Origin: Bacteriovoracaceae bacterium
GTDB lineage: Bacteria; Bdellovibrionota; Bacteriovoracia; Bacteriovoracales; Bacteriovoracaceae
DNA length: 36,872 nt
NCBI GenBank assembly: GCA_003245675.1
Contig: QKCN01000115.1
Coordinates: 1-36,872, forward strand
Reading direction: 5' to 3'
Below are positions 15,416-22,952 of the stretch, one piece after another. Every line of letters begins with the position of its first letter. Positions within the stretch are counted from its first letter, which is position 1. Position numbers and translations under genes: made by a program. Under the pieces are notes generated by a model. The model ran no database searches. It was not told the DNA's origin and was given only the letters and a program-made list of their open reading frames with translations.

Positions 15416-15445
15416 TTGCCCTGCTCAATCCCCTTGTGCTAGGCT
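15416..15445 (+). promoter_or_regulatory. extended -10 promoter for ygeY-ygeW
   Basis: TTGCCC (15416-15421), an 18-base spacer and TAGGCT (15440-15445) preceded by TGC, the extended -10 element. It would give a leader of about 53 bases. It lies in the 212-base gap 15293-15504, which also holds a 6-bp hairpin (15397-15415) and nothing else I can identify. Confidence 0.5.
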
Positions 15446-15504
15446 TTCATGTTCAACACATTCTCAAATTCGTAGATATACATTTTATTCAACAAGGAGT
15501 GATT

Positions 15505-16707
15505 ATGAAGTTTGATGCAAACAAAGTTATGGGGCAGTGCGAACAGTACCGCGATGAAATGGTGCAGTTCATGCGTGACCTTATTGCGATTCCATCAGAA
15601 TCTTGCCAAGAAAAAGGCGTGATCGAGAGAATTAAGCAAGAAATGGAAAAAGTCGGATTTGACGAAATCAAAATCGATGCATTAGGAAATATTTTGGGGC
15701 GTATTGGTTCTGGTAAACATGTTATTGCCATGGATGCTCATATTGATACAGTGGGAATTGGTGACCGCTCAGAGTGGAAGCACGATCCTTACCAAGGTAA
15801 AGTGGAAAATGGCGTAATTTTTGGACGTGGAGCTTCTGACCAAGAAGCGGCCATGGTTTCTATGGTTTATGCTGGAAAAGTGATTAAAGATTTGAAACTT
15901 GAAGATAACTATACTCTTTGGGTTGTGGGTACTGTGCAAGAAGAAGATTGCGATGGTATGTGCTGGGACTTTATCGTAAAAAATAAAGTGATTGAACCTG
16001 AAGTTGTTGTGATTACAGAGCCTACCAATCTTGATATCTATCGCGGTCACCGCGGTCGTATGGAAATTGGTGTAACTGTTAAAGGTGTTTCTTGTCACGG
16101 AAGTATGCCACATCTTGGAAAGAATGCCGTTTATATGATGTCCAAATTTGTAAATGAAGTTGAAAAACTCAATGAGCGCATTAAGCATGACGACTTCCTT
16201 GGAAAGGGAACAGTCACTGTTAGTTATATTGAGTGTGATACTCCTTCTCTTTGTGCTGTGCCTGACCGCGCTTATGTTCATCTTGATCGTCGTTTGACTG
16301 CTGGTGAAACAGAAGATTCGGCAGTGGCAGAAGTTAAAGAAGCATTGAAACTTGCTGGTGTAGAAGGAAAAGTTGAAGTTTTAAACTACGATACTCCAAG
16401 CTATACAGGCTATGTTCATAACTTCAAAAAGTATTTCCCAACATGGATCTTGGATGAAAATCACAAACTCTGCCAAGCAACAGTTGAAAACTACAAAGCA
16501 ATTTTTGGCAAAGACCCTAAAGTAACTCGTTGGAACTTCTCAACCAATGGCATTGCCACCATGGGTCTTCACAAAATTCCAACAATTGGTTTTGGTCCTG
16601 CTCATGAAATTTATGCTCACACTGTTGAAGATCAAGTTCCTGTAGAGCATCTTGTAAAAGCAGCGGCTTTTTATGCAACTTTCCCAATGACTTATTCAAA
16701 TAAATAA
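15505..16707 (+). CDS. ygeY: YgeY-family M20 metallohydrolase
   Basis: The 400-residue product is a dinuclear-zinc M20 peptidase/deacylase of the YgeY type, annotated elsewhere as selenium-metabolism-linked hydrolase. Metal ligands and catalytic residues are visible: H79 and D81 (MDAHIDTVG), D112 (GRGASDQ), E146/E147 (VQEEDCDG), E172 (ITEPTN) and H367 (GPAHEIYAH). In enteric and gut bacteria ygeY sits with ygeX and ygeW in an anaerobic purine-degradation locus, where it is thought to act on ureido-amino-acid intermediates. The start at 15505 follows AAGGAGTG; a longer reading frame from 15436 has no such site. ygeW follows 11 bases later. Codon choice looks optimised, as in enolase. Confidence 0.9.
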   Translation: MKFDANKVMGQCEQYRDEMVQFMRDLIAIPSESCQEKGVIERIKQEMEKVGFDEIKIDALGNILGRIGSGKHVIAMDAHIDTVGIGDRSEWKHDPYQGKVENGVIFGRGASDQEAAMVSMVYAGKVIKDLKLEDNYTLWVVGTVQEEDCDGMCWDFIVKNKVIEPEVVVITEPTNLDIYRGHRGRMEIGVTVKGVSCHGSMPHLGKNAVYMMSKFVNEVEKLNERIKHDDFLGKGTVTVSYIECDTPSLCAVPDRAYVHLDRRLTAGETEDSAVAEVKEALKLAGVEGKVEVLNYDTPSYTGYVHNFKKYFPTWILDENHKLCQATVENYKAIFGKDPKVTRWNFSTNGIATMGLHKIPTIGFGPAHEIYAHTVEDQVPVEHLVKAAAFYATFPMTYSNK

Positions 16708-16718
16708 TGAGGTAAATT

Positions 16719-17912
16719 ATGAAAGAAGAATTAAAAAAGATTTTAAATGAATTAGCTGAACTTAATCCTGATATGTTCGGGAAAGATTTTCTTTTGACTT
16801 GGGAAAAGTCAGAAGACGATCTTAAAGCAACTATGGCAGTGGCTGAAGCTTTGAAGCACTTCTATGAAAACAATATTGACTCTCGTGTTTTCAATGGCGG
16901 TCTTGGTGTTTCTATTTTTCGTGATAACTCAACTCGTACTCGCTTCTCTTTTGCAAAAGCTTGTTCTCTGCTTGGTCTTTCTCTTTCTGACCTCGATGAG
17001 AAAAAATCTCAAATTGCACACGGAGAAACAGTTCGTGAAACTGCTAATATGATTTCTTTTTTAAATGAGTTCATTGGTATTCGCGATGATATGTTCCTTG
17101 GCGCAGGAAATACTTATATGAGAGAAGTCGGAGAAGCGCTAGATGACGGACATAAGCAAGGTGTGCTTTCTCGTCGTCCAGGACTCGTAAACCTTCAGTG
17201 TGATATTGATCACCCAACTCAATCTATGTCTGACTTAACTTGGTTGAAAGAGTACTTTGGTGGTCTTGAAAATCTTAAAGGCAAGAAAATTGCTATGACT
17301 TGGGCCTATTCTCCAAGCTACGGAAAGCCTCTTTCTGTTCCTCAGGGAATTATCGGTTTGATGACTCGTTTTGGAATGGAAGTCACTTTGGCACACCCAG
17401 AAGGTTATGGACTTATTCCTGAGTGTATTGAAGTTGCTAAGAAGAATGCTGAAGCTTCTGGTGGTAAATTTACTGTTACTAACAGCATGGATGAAGCTTT
17501 CAAAGGCGCTGATATTGTTTATCCTAAGTCTTGGGCACCTTTCCATGTTATGCAAAGAAGAACAGATCTTTTGAATCAAGGTGATGACGAAGGTCTTAAA
17601 GTTCTCGAAAAAGAGTGCTTGGCCAATAACGCTAAATTCAAAGATTGGGAATGTACTGAAGAGAAAATGAAGCTGACGAAAGATGGCAAAGCTCTTTATA
17701 TGCACTGCTTGCCTGCAGACATTACTGGCGTAAGCTGTAAAGAAGGTGAAGTTGCTGATACTGTGTTCGAGCGCTATCGCATCGACACTTACAAAGAAGC
17801 AGGCTTTAAGCCTTACATCATCGCAGCGATGATGTTTATGAATCGCTTCAAAGATCCTAAAGATATGTTGGAGAAGATTGCGAAAAGAAATAGTCCTCGT
17901 GTAGGAGTATAA
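16719..17912 (+). CDS. ygeW: knotted carbamoyltransferase YgeW
   Basis: The 397-residue product is a member of the ornithine/aspartate carbamoyltransferase superfamily. Carbamoyl-phosphate contacts are visible: STRTR (residues 71-75), HPTQ (165-168) and HCLPAD (329-334). Length and the extended segment around residues 250-310 fit the knotted YgeW group rather than OTC or ATC. In the anaerobic purine locus it is thought to run phosphorolytically, making carbamoyl phosphate from a ureido compound, which can then yield ATP. No carbamate kinase is present in this window. GAGG precedes the ATG. A strong terminator follows the stop by about 30 bases. Confidence 0.92.
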   Translation: MKEELKKILNELAELNPDMFGKDFLLTWEKSEDDLKATMAVAEALKHFYENNIDSRVFNGGLGVSIFRDNSTRTRFSFAKACSLLGLSLSDLDEKKSQIAHGETVRETANMISFLNEFIGIRDDMFLGAGNTYMREVGEALDDGHKQGVLSRRPGLVNLQCDIDHPTQSMSDLTWLKEYFGGLENLKGKKIAMTWAYSPSYGKPLSVPQGIIGLMTRFGMEVTLAHPEGYGLIPECIEVAKKNAEASGGKFTVTNSMDEAFKGADIVYPKSWAPFHVMQRRTDLLNQGDDEGLKVLEKECLANNAKFKDWECTEEKMKLTKDGKALYMHCLPADITGVSCKEGEVADTVFERYRIDTYKEAGFKPYIIAAMMFMNRFKDPKDMLEKIAKRNSPRVGV

Positions 17913-17942
17913 TCTACTGACTTTTTGTTGCAATTGCGATAA

Positions 17943-17969
17943 ACCCCTCCTTAATGGAGGGGTTTTTTT
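17943..17969 (+). terminator. rho-independent terminator after ygeW, overlapping the next Shine-Dalgarno
   Basis: ACCCCTCC (17943-17950) and GGAGGGGT (17956-17963) form an 8-bp perfect stem with loop TTAAT, followed by seven T. The 3' arm GGAGGGG is also the only ribosome-binding site for the ATG at 17970. Confidence 0.9.
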
Positions 17970-18626
17970 ATGGAAGTCATTATCGCAACCGTTTTAGGTC
18001 TTTTACCTATTATCAACCCATTTATTGTGGCGCCTTTGTTTTTGATGCTAACTCCTGGAGATGAGGATGCTCATCGCAATTATCAGGCTCGTCGTAGTGT
18101 CATCTATATGTTTTGGATTCTTATTGTCTGTGCCGTTGCTGGAACTTTTATCATGAAGTTTTTTGGGCTTTCGCTTCCCGGTATGCGTATCGCAGGTGGT
18201 ATCATGATTACCAGCATGGGACTTTCTGCGCTTCATTCACCCAAAACGTATAAAAAGCCTTCTAAAGAAGCCAAGGAAGAAGCAAAAGAGAAAGAAGATA
18301 TCTCTCTTACTCCGCTGGCCATGCCCACATTAGCAGGTCCAGGTGCGATTTCGGTGGTTATTGGAATGAGTTCTTTGGCCAAGGTTTGGTATGACTATAT
18401 TTTTGTGGCCATTGGCATGTTAATCGTTTCTTTATTGGTTTACATTGCTTTGCGCTTTTCCTCTCACTTAGTAAAGTTTTTGGGACTAAACGGATTAGAG
18501 GCCATGACAAAAATCATGGGATTTATCACTCTTTGTATTGGTATTCAGTTTTTTATCAATGGGACAGTTGCTGTTTTAACCAGTGAGGTCTTTGTGGAGT
18601 TTTTAAGGAAAGTGATCGCAACATAA
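17970..18626 (+). CDS. MarC-family inner-membrane protein
   Basis: The 218-residue product has six predicted transmembrane segments and the two family signatures: GLLPIINPFIVAPLFL near the N-terminus and TPLAMPTLAGPGAIS in the second half. GMRIAGGIMI is also typical. MarC-family (UPF0056) proteins are conserved membrane proteins whose transport substrate is not established. A highly charged cytoplasmic loop (KPSKEAKEEAKEKED) separates the two three-helix halves. The start is fixed by alignment of the family N-terminus. The Shine-Dalgarno is the 3' arm of the ygeW terminator, so an mRNA that reads through would hide it. Confidence 0.9.
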   Translation: MEVIIATVLGLLPIINPFIVAPLFLMLTPGDEDAHRNYQARRSVIYMFWILIVCAVAGTFIMKFFGLSLPGMRIAGGIMITSMGLSALHSPKTYKKPSKEAKEEAKEKEDISLTPLAMPTLAGPGAISVVIGMSSLAKVWYDYIFVAIGMLIVSLLVYIALRFSSHLVKFLGLNGLEAMTKIMGFITLCIGIQFFINGTVAVLTSEVFVEFLRKVIAT

Positions 18627-18631
18627 AAAAA

Positions 18632-18655
18632 GGAAAAGCCATTTTAGGCTTTTCC
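18632..18655 (-). terminator. terminator for the minus-strand gene at 18712-19008
   Basis: GGAAAAGCC and GGCTTTTCC form a 9-bp stem with a 6-base loop. The T run (the complement of 18625-18631) follows only in the minus-strand direction. Confidence 0.75.
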
Positions 18656-18680
18656 ATCATCTTAGTTTGTATATGAATCA

Positions 18681-18706
18681 AAGCCTCTCAAATGAGAGGC
18701 TTTTTT
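18681..18706 (+). terminator. terminator for the marC-like gene
   Basis: AAGCCTCTC (18681-18689) and GAGAGGCTT (18694-18702) form a 9-bp stem with loop AAAT and a TTTTTT tail on the plus strand only. It lies past the opposing terminator at 18632-18655. Confidence 0.85.
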
Positions 18707-18711
18707 GTTAT

Positions 18712-19008
18712 TTAACGACAGCTTAAGTAGTACTCACTATGGCCCATGGCCGCTTCATCTCCGCAGTCTCGAATACTGCAGAAGTTAGGAACATCACAGC
18801 AATAGGTGACATAAGTTCGTCCATATTCTTGTTTGGCAGAAGAGAAGGTGCATATGCTTTTAACATCTCTATCCATTGACCATTCCATTTGCTCAAGAGC
18901 TTTTTTGATATTGGAACTCCATTCGGTAATACATTCTTGATGCCAAGATCCTGCCAAAAGAGATTGGCTGGAGATTAAGATGGTAAGACCCACTAAAAGC
19001 TTTTTCAT
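18712..19008 (-). CDS. small secreted Cys-rich protein
   Basis: This 98-residue precursor has a signal peptide (MKKLLVGLTILISSQSLLA, cleavage before GSW). The mature part is under 80 residues and carries seven cysteines: one each in HQEC, SIC, NFC, RDC and LSC plus a CC pair in VTYCCD. An odd number leaves one free or used between subunits. GAGGAGA precedes the ATG; a longer frame to 19107 would run into the divergent promoter region. It is divergently arranged with msrBA. No family is recognised; it could be a small extracytoplasmic disulfide-stabilised factor. Confidence 0.75.
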   Translation of the reverse strand: MKKLLVGLTILISSQSLLAGSWHQECITEWSSNIKKALEQMEWSMDRDVKSICTFSSAKQEYGRTYVTYCCDVPNFCSIRDCGDEAAMGHSEYYLSCR

Positions 19009-19105
19009 TATTGTCTCCTCATTTTGAAGTTTAAGCCTTCTCCCATCAGTCTCACTTTCTGTCAATATTTCTGTAATTTTGTAAGTGGTGAAAGCACCTA
19101 TTCTC

Positions 19106-20128
19106 ATGAAAGCTTTAATTGTGTTTAGTTTTTTTTTATTTAGTGCCTGTAACTTTGCTCAGGAGCAAAGGGGTGAGGGAAATCAGATGAAGTGTGACAG
19201 CGAAATTCTAAATAGTTTATCCACTAGTGAATATGAGATTTTGGTCAAGGGAGGAACGGAGCTTCCTTTTCAAAATGCATATTGGAATGAAAAGAGAAAA
19301 GGGGTTTATTTGGATAAGTTAACCAAAAAGCCTTTGTTTCTCTCTACTGATAAATTTGATTCGGGGACAGGATGGCCGAGTTTCACACGTCCCATCGAAG
19401 AAGAAGAGATCTCTTACCATCTTGATAAAAAGTTTAACATGACTCGTACGGAAATTAGGGCAAATGGATCAGGGGGGCATTTAGGCCACATCTTTTATGA
19501 TGGACCTGCTGGAAAAGGAGGACTTCGTTATTGTGTCAACTCTGCTTCCCTGACCTTTGTTCCTTATGATCAACTCGACCAACAAGGATTAGGTTATTTG
19601 AAAGAAAAATTTTCAGATAATGGGCAATTACAGCAAGAAGAAACTTCTGTGGCCACAGTGGCCGGAGGATGCTTTTGGGGCATGGAAGAATTGTTGCGAA
19701 AGCTCCCTGGCGTTTTGCATATTGAAGTTGGCTACACGGGGGGGAGTGCTAAAAACCCAGATTATGATTTAGTTAAAAAGGGGAATTCTGGTCATGCTGA
19801 AGCTGTGCAGTTGCGCTTTAATCCGAGGCTAATATCCTATGCTGACATTTTGAAATACTTTTTTCGTATTCACGATCCTACCACGTTGTATCGACAGGGG
19901 AATGATATTGGAACACAGTATCGTTCTGCTATTTTTTTCCATTCAGCAGAACAGAAAAAAATAGCTTTGCAAGTCATTGAGGAAAGGGAAAGATCCGGAA
20001 TTCATAAAACCACCATTGTCACACAGTTGGTTCCTTTTGATGAATTCTTTCCGGCAGAAGAATATCATCAGGATTATTTGCAAAAGCATCCTGGGGGCTA
20101 TACTTGTCATTATTTGCGTGAGCGCTAG
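19106..20128 (+). CDS. msrBA: lipoprotein MsrB-MsrA fusion, methionine sulfoxide reductase
   Basis: This 340-residue bifunctional enzyme repairs both stereoisomers of oxidised methionine. It starts with a lipoprotein signal (MKALIVFSFFLFSAC), so it is anchored in the envelope. MsrB comes first (about residues 30-170): SGTGWPSF, RANGSGGHLGHIF and catalytic C143 in RYCVNSAS. The structural-zinc CxxC pairs of many MsrBs are missing (the site reads GVYLDKLTKKPLF). MsrA follows (about 180-340) with catalytic C189 in GCFWG, plus GNSGHAEAV, YRSAIF and a C-terminal resolving-type Cys in YTCHY. No Shine-Dalgarno is obvious. A reductant partner (thioredoxin-like) is not nearby. Confidence 0.93.
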   Translation: MKALIVFSFFLFSACNFAQEQRGEGNQMKCDSEILNSLSTSEYEILVKGGTELPFQNAYWNEKRKGVYLDKLTKKPLFLSTDKFDSGTGWPSFTRPIEEEEISYHLDKKFNMTRTEIRANGSGGHLGHIFYDGPAGKGGLRYCVNSASLTFVPYDQLDQQGLGYLKEKFSDNGQLQQEETSVATVAGGCFWGMEELLRKLPGVLHIEVGYTGGSAKNPDYDLVKKGNSGHAEAVQLRFNPRLISYADILKYFFRIHDPTTLYRQGNDIGTQYRSAIFFHSAEQKKIALQVIEERERSGIHKTTIVTQLVPFDEFFPAEEYHQDYLQKHPGGYTCHYLRER

Positions 20129-20132
20129 TTAA

Positions 20133-21035
20133 CTAAATAACAACTTTTCCATTAATCATTTCGATTTTTACAGGGATGCTATCAGCCGATTGATCTTGTG
20201 GCAAAGACGGCAGTTGACCATTTTGTAAGCTGGCATCGAAGTTATACTTTTTGTGGGAATCCAAAAGTAGTTCGACTAATCCATTATTTAATTTTATTTG
20301 AGCAGCCGCATGTAAGGGGCTGACTTTGATTTTGCCATTTGTGCCTTCGATGTTTAGGGACAATTGCTCTGGAAGAGTTAGCTTACAGTTAAGGCCAGAG
20401 GCGTTTCCAGCGGGCAAAAAAGAAATTGTATCTTCTTCAACTTCGATTTCTCCTCCCATTTTTTGATTTGATTCGCATTCCCAAAGAATATCTTTTGTTA
20501 CTTCTGTTTTGATATCAATATTTCCATTGGCAAATTGGAATTGAAATTTGTGATGTTTTCCTTCTTCATAGGGGAAATTTCCTGAGAACTTATAGTTTTT
20601 ATGCTCAATTTTAATATTCCCCATTTTGAATTTTCCTTGCGACTCTTTGATGTCAATAAGACCACCTAGAATCACAAGTTCGCCATTTTGTTCATTAATC
20701 TTAAGCAGGGGAGAGAAGCTCCAAGCAAGAAGAAGTACGGCCAAAAGCATGGTGAGGAACCCTGATCCCAAAATAATGAGCAACCATGCAAATCCACCTA
20801 GACCTGTCTTTTTAGGTGGAATACCTTGTTCTACTAAATATCGATTGGCCAATTTTTTAGGAGAGCCTAATTCTTTGAGGATTTTTTCTAGAGGAAGAGT
20901 ATTGGTATGGGAAAGCTTAATAATCTGTTTTTCTAAGTTTTCAAGAATTTCTTTTCGGGTAACAAGGTCAATGGGTTCTAGTTCTTTCCCTAGACTTTCG
21001 ATAAAGACTTTAAGCTTGATATATTGTTGCATCAT
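20133..21035 (-). CDS. HAAS-type membrane protein with DUF4097-like beta domain
   Basis: The 300-residue product has three parts. Residues 1-72 form a helical domain ending LEKILKELGSPKKLANRYL, which matches the HAAS/DUF1700 pattern (ELGSP-x-x-LA) seen in regulators of envelope operons. One transmembrane segment follows (about 82-108, GGFAWLLIILGSGFLTMLLA). The remaining 190 residues are repetitive beta structure with NGxI/NGKI turns (NGELVILGG, NGNIDIKTE, NGKIKVSPL, NGLVELLL, NGKVVI), as in DUF4097 right-handed beta-helix proteins. AAGGGGG precedes an ATGATG start. The gene lies 28 bases after the Hpt-REC-REC gene and is likely co-transcribed with it. Confidence 0.82.
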   Translation of the reverse strand: MMQQYIKLKVFIESLGKELEPIDLVTRKEILENLEKQIIKLSHTNTLPLEKILKELGSPKKLANRYLVEQGIPPKKTGLGGFAWLLIILGSGFLTMLLAVLLLAWSFSPLLKINEQNGELVILGGLIDIKESQGKFKMGNIKIEHKNYKFSGNFPYEEGKHHKFQFQFANGNIDIKTEVTKDILWECESNQKMGGEIEVEEDTISFLPAGNASGLNCKLTLPEQLSLNIEGTNGKIKVSPLHAAAQIKLNNGLVELLLDSHKKYNFDASLQNGQLPSLPQDQSADSIPVKIEMINGKVVI

Positions 21036-21063
21036 GATTTCCCCCTTTGGCCATGGGGATAAG

Positions 21064-22236
21064 CTAACCTAGAAGTTTTAAAATGTCATGAAACAATCCT
21101 TTGGGTTTAAAGGGCTTGTTGAGAATACCTTTCGCGCCAGCTTGTCTGATGTATTCTAGCTCTTCTGTTTTTTGGCTCGCTGTTAAAAAAATAACCGGAG
21201 TTTTTTTGTAGTAGTGTGCGGATTTCCATTCTTTGAGAAGCCTGTCTCCAGTTTCTTCCTCTAGGTAGTAATCCAGTAAAACAAGATCAAATGTTCTTAC
21301 TTGGAGCAGTTTAAGCATCTCCGTTTTTTTAGAGGTATAAACGACTTTGAGATTTTCTTCTTTTTCAAAGGCTTTTTTCAGCAAAGAGTGAATGTCGGGA
21401 TCATCGTCAACAACGAGGATAGATTGGATATCTAGCTTTTTCCTTTTTTCTTCATCTGATTCCAGTGGTGAACCCAATTTTTTATTTATGATGAGCCGTT
21501 GAAAAAGATCAGTTAGCTTTTTGGAGAGGAATTGGTCTTTTTTAATCACTTCATCCGCTACAAATTGAGGCCCGCCATAGATTGATTCATCAGAAGTGAT
21601 GAGAATGGAAAGAGGCTTATGTTCTATTTCAGGTAGGTTTTGAATGACTCCCAGTAGGGAGTTTCCTTTCATCTTATCCAAGCGTTGGGAGGTAATAATA
21701 CTGTCAAAATCTTCAACAAGAAGACGCTGGATCGCCTCGACGGGATCACCAACTTGCGATACATGGAGTCCTAATTTCATTAGAGTTTGGGCCAAAAGGA
21801 GACGTATGCTTTTGGCCGAGTCGACAATCAAAACTTTGTGATCTTTTTGTTCAGCCTTTTGAGAGATAGTGAAAAGAGTTTCTTTAAGAGAGCGATAGGA
21901 AGGTCTTGTTGTCGCTGTAATGTTAAAGCTTCCGAGGTATTCTTTCCAGAGATCGATAAAGGGAAGCATTCCCTCATAGGGAGAGTTTTGAGTTACTGGG
22001 CAAAAGCTAGCATGCTCTAAGAAATCTTCTAATTTTTGGGCAACTAGAGAGGCAAAATCTAATTCATAAGAGCCAGCACTTCCTTTAATGGAGTGAACGA
22101 TTCTTTTGAATAAGTCGAGATTTTCAACTTGGTCATTGACGATTATAACTTCGAGTTGTTCAATTTTATCAAAAAGACTAGAAACGTATTCTTGTTGATA
22201 TTCTTCTAGTATTCCTTTCTGGAGAAATATGTCCAT
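21064..22236 (-). CDS. Hpt-REC-REC phosphorelay protein with degenerate first receiver
   Basis: The 390-residue cytoplasmic protein has no kinase, DNA-binding or cyclase output domain. Residues 1-110 are a histidine phosphotransfer domain with H48 in HSIKGSAGSY. Residues 132-250 are a receiver fold (KVLIVDSAKSIRLLL) whose phospho-acceptor Asp is replaced by S183 (SIITSQRL), so it is probably a pseudo-receiver. Residues 270-390 are a complete receiver: D277/D279, acceptor D322 (LVLLDYYL), T352 and K374 (LNKPFKP). The layout suggests an intramolecular relay or phosphate sink shared by kinases such as the orphan ones at 26265 and 32851. GGGAGG precedes the start region. Confidence 0.88.
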   Translation of the reverse strand: MDIFLQKGILEEYQQEYVSSLFDKIEQLEVIIVNDQVENLDLFKRIVHSIKGSAGSYELDFASLVAQKLEDFLEHASFCPVTQNSPYEGMLPFIDLWKEYLGSFNITATTRPSYRSLKETLFTISQKAEQKDHKVLIVDSAKSIRLLLAQTLMKLGLHVSQVGDPVEAIQRLLVEDFDSIITSQRLDKMKGNSLLGVIQNLPEIEHKPLSILITSDESIYGGPQFVADEVIKKDQFLSKKLTDLFQRLIINKKLGSPLESDEEKRKKLDIQSILVVDDDPDIHSLLKKAFEKEENLKVVYTSKKTEMLKLLQVRTFDLVLLDYYLEEETGDRLLKEWKSAHYYKKTPVIFLTASQKTEELEYIRQAGAKGILNKPFKPKGLFHDILKLLG

Positions 22237-22309
22237 TACTAACCTCCCGCTAGCAGAGACTTATCGTCTTTTTCCAAGAAAACCAGATAATGTTAAGAAA
22301 AGATTACTG

Positions 22310-22816
22310 TTAATTTAAGAGTTCCACCCTTTCTACGCCGAGTAGGACACCTAAGAGAGTTTTAGGAATAAGATTCATTTTTTTAAATGATTTTCCTTTA
22401 GTTGTGTAGAAGACCCAGGATCCATCTTCCAATTTTTTGATTTGGGATTTAAAGGTTTTAAAATAGCTAAATACGATATTGTGGGGGTACTCTATTTCAA
22501 TATCAGCACCTTTTTTGGGGTCGAAATTGCTGCATTTTAAGGTAACCAGAGAAATACCAGCAGCTTTTACTAAAGCAATGGGCTTTTGGAGGACATCTAA
22601 TCCATATTTTTTAACTTTCTTTTTCTTGTTGTTGCGACTTTGGATGCCCACAATTTCATTTTTCTCATTTATCTCAATCATAAGGTCATAACTATCTTCA
22701 ACATAGCTGGTATATATGTGAACTAATGATATGACTTTATTGGCATTTTCTGGTTTTGCATCTGTTTTGGCAAAGACGGAGAGACTAAAAATCATCAAGA
22801 ATAGTGCAATTTTCAT
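22310..22816 (-). CDS. small exported protein of unknown function
   Basis: The 168-residue precursor has a signal peptide (MKIALFLMIFSLSVFA). The mature part looks like one beta-rich domain: DSYDLMIEINEKNEIVGIQSR, KCSNFDPKKGADIEIEYP, WVFYTTKGKSFKKM. It has a single cysteine and a basic stretch (NNKKKKVKKYG). There is only a weak ribosome-binding site (TTAGG). It is divergent from the PLP-enzyme operon. The family is not recognised. Confidence 0.72.
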   Translation of the reverse strand: MKIALFLMIFSLSVFAKTDAKPENANKVISLVHIYTSYVEDSYDLMIEINEKNEIVGIQSRNNKKKKVKKYGLDVLQKPIALVKAAGISLVTLKCSNFDPKKGADIEIEYPHNIVFSYFKTFKSQIKKLEDGSWVFYTTKGKSFKKMNLIPKTLLGVLLGVERVELLN

Positions 22817-22872
22817 GGAGCCTAACTTTTGTATAAAGATTATTTAATTATTCTTATTCTAAATGAGGTCTC

Positions 22873-22908
22873 CAATCTTTTCAAATCGCCCTCTAAGTGG
22901 AAAGATTG
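22873..22908 (+). promoter_or_regulatory. possible operator: inverted repeat over the PLP-operon -35
   Basis: CAATCTTT (22873-22880) and AAAGATTG (22901-22908) form an 8-base inverted repeat separated by 20 bases. The right half overlaps the -35 TTGAGC at 22906-22911, as expected for a repressor site. No regulator gene lies beside it. Confidence 0.35.
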
Positions 22909-22935
22909 AGCAAATATTTCTCATTAGCTTATATA
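22906..22935 (+). promoter_or_regulatory. sigma-70-like promoter for the PLP-enzyme operon
   Basis: TTGAGC (22906-22911), an 18-base spacer and TATATA (22930-22935), giving a short leader of about 10 bases with AAGGAG directly ahead of the ATG at 22953. Confidence 0.45.
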
Positions 22936-22952
22936 TTTTTAAGGAGTGCGTC

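Noticed and set aside
15769-16281. A 170-codon minus-strand open frame opposite ygeY (and a 232-codon one at 17235-17933 opposite ygeW)
   Set aside because: Both mirror strongly conserved enzyme genes with biased codon use, which tends to leave the antisense frame open. They show no start signals.
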